DNA from: an uncultured Collinsella sp.
GTDB taxonomy: Bacteria > Actinomycetota > Coriobacteriia > Coriobacteriales > Coriobacteriaceae
Assembly: GCA_902490095.1 (NCBI GenBank)
Contig: CABUCQ010000035.1
Span: 1-18,435, forward strand
Direction of reading: 5' to 3'
Length of the DNA stretch: 18,435 nt
Part shown: piece by piece, positions 1 to 5,899 of the stretch
Layout of the letters: the number at the start of each line of letters is the position of its first letter
Numbering within the stretch: position 1 is the first letter of the stretch
The notes under the pieces: generated by a model
Databases searched by the model: none
Seen by the model: the letters and a program-made list of their open reading frames with translations, nothing else
Told to the model about the DNA's origin: nothing
Program-made: the position numbers and the translations under genes

Positions 1-16
1 TCCGTACATGTACGGA
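1..16. repeat. 16-bp perfect palindrome at the window edge
   Basis: The first 16 bases, TCCGTACATGTACGGA, equal their own reverse complement. This could be a dimeric regulator site or the tip of a larger structure cut by the window edge. A short open frame continues through it to a stop at 70-72, and within it GGGAGG precedes an ATG at 37 that would encode only 11 codons. I cannot tell whether 1-72 is the tail of a gene that starts outside the window. Confidence 0.4.
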
Positions 17-91
17 TGAATGTGGGAGGTGTTCGGATGAAGTCGATAATCAAGGTCTCAGTAGACATCTGATGATTTGATTTGGAAAATG

Positions 92-121
92 TGGACGGAC
101 TCGCAGCCGGACGGGTAGAAT
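92..121 (+). promoter_or_regulatory. Possible promoter of a short structured transcript
   Basis: TGGACG at 92-97 and TAGAAT at 116-121 are separated by 18 bp and resemble -35 and -10 elements (4/6 and 5/6 matches). Initiation near 128 would give a transcript of about 90 nt ending at the terminator at 191-220. This rests on motif reading only. Confidence 0.25.
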
Positions 122-127
122 GTTTCT

Positions 128-220
128 AGAAAACGACGCATCCCGCGTAAGTGTTAAGGAGCGCGGGCGGCCTAGTTTTCTAACGTGTTAAACGGCCGGG
201 CTGCAACCCCGGCCGTTTTT
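128..220 (+). ncRNA. Candidate short structured RNA ending at an intrinsic terminator
   Basis: There is no convincing reading frame here, but nested pairing is visible. TAGAAAAC (127-134) pairs with GTTTTCTA (175-182), and CCCGCG (142-147) pairs with CGCGGG (162-167). The terminator follows about 10 nt later. A promoter-like pair lies just upstream. The layout fits a small RNA, or the leader or tail of something unrecognised. It converges on the small membrane-protein gene on the other strand, and the two leaders share sequence (see the inverted repeat at 134-417). No known RNA family was recognised: I looked for RNase P, tmRNA, SRP and T-box signatures and did not see them. Confidence 0.3.
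191..220 (+). terminator. Intrinsic terminator, probably bidirectional
   Basis: AACGGCCGGG (191-200) and CCCGGCCGTT (208-217) form a perfect 10-bp stem with a 7-nt loop. A run of five T follows at 216-220 on the + strand. On the - strand it lies directly after the stop codon of the small membrane-protein gene. A second hairpin, TTTGCGC/GCGCAAA at 222-240, overlaps the end of that gene. Confidence 0.75.
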
Positions 221-368
221 ATTTGCGCTTGCGGCGCAAACGCCGAGAACCGTCCGCACCGCGCGTGCGCCTACGGACCTTAAACCGAACCTCATACGAA
301 TCAAGAAACGCAATGATGAACGTGCCGACCGTCGCAAGGGCGGCGAGCGCGTTAAGGAATTTCAGCAA
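219..368 (-). CDS. Small single-helix membrane protein with basic tail, function unknown
   Basis: This is a 49-codon reading frame. I chose a TTG start at 368-366 because GGAGG (380-376) lies exactly 7 nt upstream. A GTG at 422 would add 18 residues but has no comparable ribosome site. Residues about 2-22 (LKFLNALAALATVGTFIIAF) form one hydrophobic helix. The tail is strongly basic, rich in Arg/Lys and ending RRLRRKRK. The stop codon abuts a shared terminator, and a short structured + strand RNA candidate converges on it. Size, one helix, charged tail and convergent small RNA resemble type I toxin loci such as Fst/par. However, no sequence match to a named toxin was recognised, so toxin function is only a hypothesis. 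Confidence 0.5.
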   Translation of the reverse strand: MLKFLNALAALATVGTFIIAFLDSYEVRFKVRRRTRGADGSRRLRRKRK

Positions 369-422
369 TTGGGGACCTCCGATCAAGTCTTCGGCCGCCC
401 GCGCACGGGATGCGTCGCACAC

Positions 423-730
423 ACGATTCTAACCGATGCAGCCCTGATGATGCGGACGACGGAAAGGGTGGCGTGAGCGGAGCTAGACGAAATGCGACCC
501 ATGGGATCGTTACAGAGAGCCGCAACGAGAGCGATGCCGCGCGTCGCAGGGGCCGCCCATAAACGGGACCCATCGGCCGTGAGGCCGATTGCTACGCAGC
601 AAATCCGAATCGCTGCCGTTCGAAGAACCTGGTCGAAAGTAGTTTTTCTTTAATCTATAGCCTGAGGTTAAACTGTTGAATATCTTTGTCACGATTAAAT
701 TCGCATCAGCTCGTTATCGAAGGATTTCAC
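423..730. other. Gene-free leader upstream of the restriction-modification operon
   Basis: No credible reading frame was found. A 7-bp hairpin with a GTGA tetraloop is present: ATCGGCC (572-578) with GGCCGAT (583-589). A near-palindrome around 652-675 has outer arms of the form TTTAAYCT/AGRTTAAA and may be a control site. The stretch from about 640 to 730 is AT-rich and probably contains the promoter of the methylase gene, but no clear -35/-10 pair could be assigned. Confidence 0.4.
426..431 (-). promoter_or_regulatory. Possible -10 box for the small membrane-protein gene
   Basis: TAGAAT is read on the - strand from 431 to 426, about 58 nt upstream of the proposed TTG start. The same hexamer stands at a similar distance before the duplicated leader block on the + strand (116-121). 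No good -35 hexamer was found at the usual spacing, so this is weak. Confidence 0.25.
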
Positions 731-2647
731 ATGGCCAGGAAAGAAGCCGCGCTCGACCTCTGGGTTGCCGACAGGCTCACCGAGTGTGATATTGAGTTCA
801 CATCGCAGGGAAGCAGCATCAAAGAGATCGACAACGCTCTCAAGGACGCATCCAAGCGCGGCACGGGAAACGCTGGCTATCCTGAATACGTTTCGAAAAT
901 TGGACGCTTTATCCTCGTCATCGAAGATAAAGCGAGCCAAGGTCGACATGAGAAGCTGACTGATTCCGGCATCCTAGACATGAGCACCGAAGCTGTTACC
1001 GACTATGCCGTTAACGGTGCCTATCACTATGCCTCGCATATCGCAAAGAAGAGTCCTTTCACCGAGGTTTTCGCCGTTGGAGTTTCGGGGGACTCCAAGC
1101 ATCACACCATATCTCCCGTATTCGTGAATGACCGAGAGGGCTACAAAAGACTCCCGGACCTTGAATCATTCACTTGGCTCTCACCGAACAATATCGTTGA
1201 GTACTACACCCGATATGTGCTTGACGAGCCAACCGACGTCGAAAAGACCACGGAGCAGATTCTAAAAGATGCGGCAGAGCTCCACGAATATCTCCGCACC
1301 TACGGCTCCATCAAGGACCAAGACAAGGCCCTCGTAGTGGCTGGCATCCTTCTCGCTCTGGATGAAATCGAATACGGCGGGTTCTCAATCGACTCCCTCA
1401 CCGGCGACCAGACCGAGGGCATGCGCGACGGCGACAAGCTGATGAATGCCATTCGCGGAAGACTCACGCGCTCCAACGTCGGACCAGATGTAAAGAAAAA
1501 CAAGCTTCTTGCTGAGTTCGGCATTATTCAAACAAGCTTCCGTTTGAACGAGGTCAACGATACCCTAGGGATGACCCCGCTGCACTACTACACGAACTTC
1601 CTCAACGAGCATGTTTTCAAAAGCATCAAGTACCAGCAGACTTCAGAAGATTTCATTGGTCGCTTCTACGGCGAGTTCATGAGCTATTCCGGCGGGGACG
1701 GCCAAACGCTCGGCATCGTGCTCACGCCAAAGCACATCTGCGACCTTATGTGTGAGCTCGTAGATGTTAAGCCTACAGATACGGTGCTTGACCCAACATG
1801 CGGAACCGCGGGATTTCTCATCGCCGCCATGCACCGCATGCTTTCTTCTGCAACCAGCGAGCAGGAACGCAGAGACATTAAGAAAAAGCGCCTTCACGGC
1901 ATCGAGCTCCAAAGCAACATGTTTGCAGTCGCAGCTGCAAACATGATTCTTAGGCGCGACGGAAACAGTAACCTCGAATGCTGCGATTTCCTCAAGCAAA
2001 ACCCGGCCCAGATACAGCTCAAAGGGGCAACGGTCGGGCTGATGAATCCTCCTTACAGCCAGGGAACCAAAGCGGATCCAAGCCAATACGAGCTATCTTT
2101 TGTGGAACGTCTTCTCGACTCTCTCACAATAGGTGCGAGGGCGGCGGTCATCGTTCCGCAATCATCAATGACCGGAAAGAGCAAGGCCGAAAAGGAGTTC
2201 AAGGTCTCCATCCTCAAGCACCACACCCTCGAAGGCGTTATTACGTGCAACACCGATACATTCTATGGGGTCGGGACCAATCCCGTCATAGCTGTATTTA
2301 CCGCTGGCGAGCCTCATGATCCCGATAAAGAGAGTCGATTTATCGATTTCAGAGACGACGGCTACGAGGTACGTGCACATGTCGGCCTTGTCGAAGGCGA
2401 CTCCGCAAAGGATAAGAAACAGCATCTTCTAGACGTCTGGAACGATCGAGAAGAGGCCCCGTCGAAATTCTGCGTCAGCTCGACCGTTAAGGCCGACGAC
2501 GAGTGGCTGCACAGCTTCTATTACTTCAACGACGAGATACCAACTGAAGAGGATTTCGAGAAGGCAATAGCCGACTATCTAACTTTTCAGCTCGACATGA
2601 TCTCTCACGGACGTAGCTATCTCTTCGAGGAGGGTCCCAATGCTTGA
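731..2647 (+). CDS. BcgI-like type IIB restriction-modification subunit: PD-(D/E)xK nuclease fused to N6-adenine methylase
   Basis: The protein has 638 residues from ATG at 731, chosen because GAAGGA lies 6 nt upstream; an in-frame TTG at 686 lacks a ribosome site. The N-terminal 100 or so residues carry a nuclease signature, with P51-E52 and then E65-D66-K67 after a hydrophobic strand (FILVIEDK). The C-terminal half is an N6-adenine methylase of the HsdM type. It has SAM motif I (DPTCGTAGF, about 354-362) and catalytic NPPY (about 439-442), preceded by the typical LTPKHI segment. Type I HsdM proteins are usually near 500 residues without a nuclease. BcgI-like type IIB enzymes carry nuclease and methylase in one chain of about this length, with a separate specificity chain. 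The next gene is that specificity chain, overlapping by 8 bp, and no separate HsdR or helicase gene is present. GC is visibly lower than in the flanks (48% in the sampled line 781-840). Confidence 0.88.
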   Translation: MARKEAALDLWVADRLTECDIEFTSQGSSIKEIDNALKDASKRGTGNAGYPEYVSKIGRFILVIEDKASQGRHEKLTDSGILDMSTEAVTDYAVNGAYHYASHIAKKSPFTEVFAVGVSGDSKHHTISPVFVNDREGYKRLPDLESFTWLSPNNIVEYYTRYVLDEPTDVEKTTEQILKDAAELHEYLRTYGSIKDQDKALVVAGILLALDEIEYGGFSIDSLTGDQTEGMRDGDKLMNAIRGRLTRSNVGPDVKKNKLLAEFGIIQTSFRLNEVNDTLGMTPLHYYTNFLNEHVFKSIKYQQTSEDFIGRFYGEFMSYSGGDGQTLGIVLTPKHICDLMCELVDVKPTDTVLDPTCGTAGFLIAAMHRMLSSATSEQERRDIKKKRLHGIELQSNMFAVAAANMILRRDGNSNLECCDFLKQNPAQIQLKGATVGLMNPPYSQGTKADPSQYELSFVERLLDSLTIGARAAVIVPQSSMTGKSKAEKEFKVSILKHHTLEGVITCNTDTFYGVGTNPVIAVFTAGEPHDPDKESRFIDFRDDGYEVRAHVGLVEGDSAKDKKQHLLDVWNDREEAPSKFCVSSTVKADDEWLHSFYYFNDEIPTEEDFEKAIADYLTFQLDMISHGRSYLFEEGPNA

Positions 2648-3731
2648 TCTGAATAACAGAAATTGGGCATCCTTTAAAATCTCAGATTTATTTCAACCGG
2701 CTCGCGGCACCGAAAAAAACATGACCTCCCTTCAAGTCGGAGACGTTCCGCTTATTTCCGCTCGAAACTGCGATAACGGCGTAAAGGCTTTTGTCTCCAT
2801 CCCAAGCGAAAGACTTCATCACGGCCACGCTATCACTCTAAACAATGACGGCGATGGCGGGGCAGGCCTCGCATACTACCAACCAATGGAGTTCGCTCTC
2901 GACACTCACGTAACGGAATTAAGGCCAAGAGACTCGATTGGAAACCTCTCAAGGTATGCCATGCAATTTGTGGCCGCATCCATTTCTAAACAACGAACGC
3001 TATTCGGTCACGGAAGATCAATCAGCCTAAAACGGCTCAATCTGCTGCGAGTAATGCTTCCCATCGACGAGTCAGGCAATCCCGACTGGCAATTCATGGA
3101 AGACTATATCCACGAGCGTGAAGCCATCCAGGTTGAGCGGTGCCGCAAATTCCTGATGAAGCGCATCGCCTCCATCGAGAGAGAGAGAGTAAATAACCCC
3201 GAGTTCGACCACTCCTCACTGCACGAAAGAGATTGGAAATCGTACTCAATCAGCCAAATATTCGACATTCGTTCCGGGAAGCGCTTGGAATCTCGTAACC
3301 GGAAGCGTGGAAGACGGCCGTTTATTGGGGCACTTGACAATAGCAACGGGATTGCCGGTTTTACAGCTGATAAGAATTCGTCGCTCGACAACAATGTCCT
3401 TGGCGTGAACTATAACGGTAATGGCGTCTGTCTTGGGTTCTACCACCCCTATGAGTGCATTTTCTCCGATGACGTTAAACGCTTTCACATCAAGAACAAC
3501 GAGGGTAACGAGTTTATCTACCTCTTCCTAAAAGTCACTATCCAGCAGCAAAAGAGCAAGTTTGGCTATCTTTACAAGTTCAACGCGACAAGGATGGCAC
3601 GCCAGACAATTATGCTTCCCTCTGCAAACAGCGGCGAGCCCGACTTCACTTTCATGGAAATGTTTGGAATGTCAATTACTCTCCAGCTGCTTCTGAAGCA
3701 ACTGGCTTACTTGAAAAAAATGCCTGCCTAG
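2640..3731 (+). CDS. Specificity (S) subunit of the BcgI-like system, two target-recognition domains
   Basis: The protein has 363 residues. ATG at 2640 overlaps the upstream stop by 8 bp and is preceded by GAGGAGGG, so the two genes are translationally coupled. It is an internal duplication. TRD1 runs about 9-150 (begins NWASFKISDLF, ends LPIDESGNPDW) and TRD2 about 199-338 (begins DWKSYSISQIF, ends LPSANSGEPDF). Each is followed by a helical segment (about 151-185 and 339-360), the layout of HsdS-type proteins that read a bipartite site. It would direct the methylase/nuclease subunit to a two-part recognition sequence; which sequence cannot be read from here. GC is low, like its partner. Two long hairpins follow directly after the stop codon. 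Confidence 0.88.
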   Translation: MLDLNNRNWASFKISDLFQPARGTEKNMTSLQVGDVPLISARNCDNGVKAFVSIPSERLHHGHAITLNNDGDGGAGLAYYQPMEFALDTHVTELRPRDSIGNLSRYAMQFVAASISKQRTLFGHGRSISLKRLNLLRVMLPIDESGNPDWQFMEDYIHEREAIQVERCRKFLMKRIASIERERVNNPEFDHSSLHERDWKSYSISQIFDIRSGKRLESRNRKRGRRPFIGALDNSNGIAGFTADKNSSLDNNVLGVNYNGNGVCLGFYHPYECIFSDDVKRFHIKNNEGNEFIYLFLKVTIQQQKSKFGYLYKFNATRMARQTIMLPSANSGEPDFTFMEMFGMSITLQLLLKQLAYLKKMPA

Positions 3732-3737
3732 CAGAAG

Positions 3738-3817
3738 GGGCGAGTTTTCAACGGTCCCCGGTGTCGGAGGGTCCCCGGTAAAACCCGGAGACGCCGGGGA
3801 CTGTTGGAAACTCGCCC
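3738..3817 (+). ncRNA. Long hairpin A, first of two tandem copies
   Basis: As RNA, positions 3738-3765 pair with 3790-3817 in about 28 consecutive pairs, with a few G-U wobbles. The outer segment is GGGCGAGUUUUCAAC against GUUGGAAACUCGCCC. A symmetric 3x3 internal loop, GGA opposite GGA, follows, then an apical stem GGGU/ACCC. The wobble positions pair as G-U on the + strand and would be A-C mismatches on the - strand, which favours a + strand RNA. It starts 6 nt after the S-subunit stop. No T tract follows, so it is not a standard intrinsic terminator. Confidence 0.6.
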
Positions 3818-3839
3818 ATCTCACGGCAACGTCAACCTA

Positions 3840-3908
3840 GGTTTTCAACGCTTTCCATAGCCGGAGGGCTTCTTAAAAGCCCGTAGGCTGTGGGAAGAGT
3901 TGGAAACC
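3840..3908 (+). ncRNA. Long hairpin B, second tandem copy with the same architecture
   Basis: GGUUUUCAAC (3840-3849) pairs with GUUGGAAACC (3899-3908). A 12-pair stem CUUUCCAUAGCC/GGCUGUGGGAAG follows, then a 3x3 loop GGA opposite GUA, then apical stem GGGCUU/AAGCCC with a 5-nt loop. The outer UUUUCAAC/GUUGGAAA segment and its G-U wobble are shared with hairpin A. The middle stems differ in sequence but both stay paired. The copies are 22 nt apart. Confidence 0.6.
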
Positions 3909-4064
3909 GGACATTTGAGTGATGTTTCGAGGTGAAATATGTGGTCGAGCTGTTTTCGTCATAGAACTTTCTTTCACCCCTTTTTCACCCCTTCAACGTC
4001 TATTTCGTCCTATCTATACAGAAGCAGGCCAGACGATTTATACCGTCTGGCCTGCATTTTCTTC
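3909..4064. other. Spacer between hairpins and tRNA, with short direct repeat and a terminator-like hairpin
   Basis: No gene is supported. TTTCACCCC occurs twice, at 3972-3980 and 3983-3991, with an 11-bp period. A perfect 12-bp stem, GCAGGCCAGACG (4024-4035) with CGTCTGGCCTGC (4044-4055), sits just past the 3' end of the tRNA. The reading frame through 3919-4152 is an artefact of translating the tRNA. Confidence 0.5.
4024..4061. terminator. Hairpin terminator between the RM region and tRNA-Arg
   Basis: The stem is a perfect 12-bp pairing with an 8-nt loop. On the + strand ATTTTCTT follows, a fair U tract. On the - strand it lies 9 nt beyond the tRNA CCA, followed by TTCTGTAT, which is weaker. 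It may serve both strands and would end the tRNA transcript. Confidence 0.6.
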
Positions 4065-4140
4065 TGGTGCCCCCGGCGCGATTCGAACGCGCGACACCCG
4101 CTTTAGGAGAGCGGTGCTCTATCCCCTGAGCTACGGAGGC
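4065..4140 (-). tRNA. tRNA-Arg (anticodon CCU)
   Basis: Read on the - strand, acceptor GCCTCCG pairs with CGGGGGC (one T-G pair). The D arm is AGCTCAGGGGATAGAGC. The anticodon stem CCGCT/AGCGG encloses the loop CTCCTAA with anticodon CCT, and the T arm carries GTTCGAATC. The terminal CCA is encoded (4067-4065). It reads AGG codons. The 3' end faces the lower-GC restriction-modification genes, a common arrangement for acquired DNA next to tRNA genes, but no integrase or second att copy is visible in the window. Confidence 0.95.
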
Positions 4141-4219
4141 ATGTTGTACTAGTGTAGCAGATTTACACCGTTGTAATGCAGCGTATAACCACTCTTCGAA
4201 GTTACGGTGGAACAGCCCT

Positions 4220-4431
4220 CCGGAAAGTGCGTCCCACTATCCAGGCAAATTCTGGGGCAGACTTTCCCCATGGGACCTCGCTGGGAACCTGTGTCCCAGA
4301 ATTTCGGCTCGAAACGGGACACGGTTTCCCAAACGACCCCATTCCGGAAACTACATCCCGGAATCAGCGCTCGAACTGGGATGCACTTTCCCGATCGAGC
4401 CCCATGGGAAACTGCGTCCCACTTGGGGGGC
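4220..4431. repeat. About 3.5 copies of a ~62-bp palindromic repeat
   Basis: GGAAA/GGAAC anchors recur at 4222, 4284, 4346 and 4407 (spacings 62, 62, 61). Each of the first three units folds as a hairpin with arms of about 16 nt: 4220-4236/4253-4269, 4282-4297/4316-4331 and 4344-4359/4378-4393. In unit 2 an inner TTTCG/CGAAA hairpin caps the loop. Unit 4 (4406-4431) keeps only the left arm, GGGAAACTGCGTCCC. Between units 2 and 3 the stem changes GTGTCCC/GGGACAC to ACATCCC/GGGATGC, so two adjacent pairs changed on both sides. The array fills the space between tRNA-Arg and manO. Confidence 0.75.
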
Positions 4432-4443
4432 GCTCTTTAATGA

Positions 4444-4842
4444 CTAGTTGCCTTTGTGGAAGAGGTTTTTGATAACGGAGGGGATGCTCTTTGCGCCCTT
4501 GGTCGTTACGTCGATAAAGTCGGGCGAACGCACGAGTCTATCCTCGTCCACGTACTTGCGCACAGCGCGCAGCGTCTCTTTGTCGTCGCGCGTCGAAAAC
4601 GTAAAGTGACCGTTGTCCTTGGTGAAGATGGCAAAACGCGTAATCTTCTTGGTGCCGCGCAAGACCTCGGCGGCAATATAGTCGACCTCGTCCCACGGGA
4701 TTTGAATATAATCCTCGGGATTGCGCTCGTTATAGTACTCAAACGCCTTATTGCCCACCATCACGTTACCGTGGCTGGTAAGCCCCATCAGGCAGGTTGC
4801 CGGCGTTGCCAGATCGACCGTGCTGTTCTGAGATTGCGCCAT
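4444..4842 (-). CDS. manO: DUF956 family protein (ManO-like) of the mannose PTS locus
   Basis: The protein has 132 residues from ATG at 4842, with GGAGGG 10 nt upstream; an upstream in-frame start at 4893 falls within the preceding terminator region and is less likely. The small soluble protein has the family's features: an N-terminal LATPATCLMGLTSHGNVMVGNKAFEYYN segment and a central IPWDEVDYIAAEV segment. DUF956 proteins are found at the end of mannose-family PTS operons and are thought to modulate them; the biochemical role is not established. It follows manZ by 120 bp with a terminator in between, so it should be made at a lower level by read-through or from its own promoter. Confidence 0.85.
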   Translation of the reverse strand: MAQSQNSTVDLATPATCLMGLTSHGNVMVGNKAFEYYNERNPEDYIQIPWDEVDYIAAEVLRGTKKITRFAIFTKDNGHFTFSTRDDKETLRAVRKYVDEDRLVRSPDFIDVTTKGAKSIPSVIKNLFHKGN

Positions 4843-4860
4843 ACGCGCCTCGCCCTCCAA

Positions 4861-4906
4861 TAAAAACAATCGGACCGCATCCAGTGTACCCACCGGTTGC
4901 GGTCCG
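4861..4906 (-). terminator. Intrinsic terminator between manZ and manO
   Basis: On the - strand CGGACCGCA (4906-4898) pairs with TGCGGTCCG (4879-4871), with an 18-nt loop, followed by ATTGTTTTTA. It lies 57 nt after the manZ stop and 19 nt before the manO start, over the manO leader. Partial termination would set the ratio of manO to manXYZ. Confidence 0.8.
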
Positions 4907-4962
4907 TTTCAATGGCTCAAAAGCCCTTGCCTAGCAATTCTCGGTCTTAAGCCGAAGCGTGC

Positions 4963-5883
4963 TTACATGAAGCCGCAGAAGCGACCGATGATGCCGACGG
5001 CGAAGAGAGCCAGGATGATGACGATCGGGCTGACCTTCTTCTTGAGGAGCTTGCAGACCAGCAGGGTCAGGCACACGGCGGCAAGGCCGGGGATGAGCTG
5101 ATCGAGGTTGGCCTGAAGCGTGGTGACCTTCATCTGATCAAGGGCGGTAGCACCGACGGAGTTGTACATCGTCAGCGCTTCCTTGATACCCTCGGAACCG
5201 GAGGGCAGGCTAGCCCAGTCGATAAAGGCGCCAGCAGACTGCTTGACCGTGGAGACGATCGGGGTGAAGGAAATGGACACCCAGCGCTCGACCAGGGCGC
5301 CGATGATGAACATACCCAGGATGGAAGCGCCCTCGGTGACCTTGCCCATCAGACCACCGGAGAGGTCCTTGGCGATGGATGAGCCGACCTTGTAGCCAAA
5401 CTCCTGCGTGTACCACAGGAAAGCGTAACGGATGATGTTCCACGCGAAGAAGAACAGCAGCGGACCGACGATGCTGCCGGACATGGCCAGGGAAGCGCCC
5501 AGAGCGCCCAGAATCGGGCGAAGGGTGAACCAGAAGACGGGGTCACCGACGCCGGCGAGCGGGCCCATCATACCGACCTTGACGCCCTGGATGGCGACAT
5601 CATCGATCGGAGCACCGTTGGCGCGCTCCTCCTCGAGGGCGAGGGTAACGCCAATGACGGGGGCGGAAACATAGGGGTGGGTGTTATAGAACTCCAGGTG
5701 GCGCTTAAGAGCGGCAATCTGGTCATCCTTGCTGGTGTAGAGCTTCTTGATCGCAGGGATCATTGCGAAGCACCAGCCGCCGTTCTGCATACGCTCGTAG
5801 TTCCACGAGCCCTGAAGGAACTGATGACGGAAGCAAACCTTCTTGCGGTCAGCCTTGGTGAGCTGAATCTTGTTCTCTGCCAT
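4963..5883 (-). CDS. manZ: PTS mannose/fructose/sorbose family EIID component
   Basis: The protein has 306 residues. ATG at 5883 was chosen because GGAGGGGAG ends 8 nt upstream; an ATG 9 nt earlier is too close to the site. The sequence shows EIID hallmarks: RHQFLQGSWNYERMQNGGWCFAMIP near the N-terminus, a central GMMGPLAGVGDPVFWFTLRPIL membrane segment, and further hydrophobic segments (GSIVGPLLFFFAWNIIRYAF; IVIILALFAVGIIGRF at the C-terminus). EIID forms the membrane channel with EIIC for sugar uptake coupled to phosphorylation. It starts 16 nt after manY and ends the main operon before the terminator at 4861-4906. Confidence 0.93.
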   Translation of the reverse strand: MAENKIQLTKADRKKVCFRHQFLQGSWNYERMQNGGWCFAMIPAIKKLYTSKDDQIAALKRHLEFYNTHPYVSAPVIGVTLALEEERANGAPIDDVAIQGVKVGMMGPLAGVGDPVFWFTLRPILGALGASLAMSGSIVGPLLFFFAWNIIRYAFLWYTQEFGYKVGSSIAKDLSGGLMGKVTEGASILGMFIIGALVERWVSISFTPIVSTVKQSAGAFIDWASLPSGSEGIKEALTMYNSVGATALDQMKVTTLQANLDQLIPGLAAVCLTLLVCKLLKKKVSPIVIILALFAVGIIGRFCGFM

Positions 5884-5899
5884 ATGTATCACTCCCCTC

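Larger units (their letters stand above)
134..417. repeat. Inverted leader duplication flanking the small-protein locus
   Basis: CGACGCATCCCG (134-145) and GCGCGGGCGGCC (161-172) on the + strand recur on the - strand as CGACGCATCCCG (417-406) and GCGCGGGCGGCC (404-393). The two blocks are separated by 15 nt in the left copy and by a single T in the right copy. A TAGAAT box precedes both copies, 12 nt upstream on the left and 8 nt upstream on the right. The repeats enclose the terminator and the small ORF. Confidence 0.7.

Noticed and set aside
460..600. T-box or other riboswitch in the region left of the methylase gene
   Set aside because: AGAGAG and GGGTGG-like strings occur, but in the wrong order and without the T-box core or an amino-acid gene downstream.
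3919..4152. 77-codon frame across the tRNA
   Set aside because: The GAPGAIRTRDTRFRRAVLYPLSYGG segment is the familiar false translation of a tRNA gene.
4220..4431. CRISPR array
   Set aside because: The 62-bp units are hairpins repeated along their whole length, with no alternation of constant repeats and unique spacers, and no cas genes are nearby.
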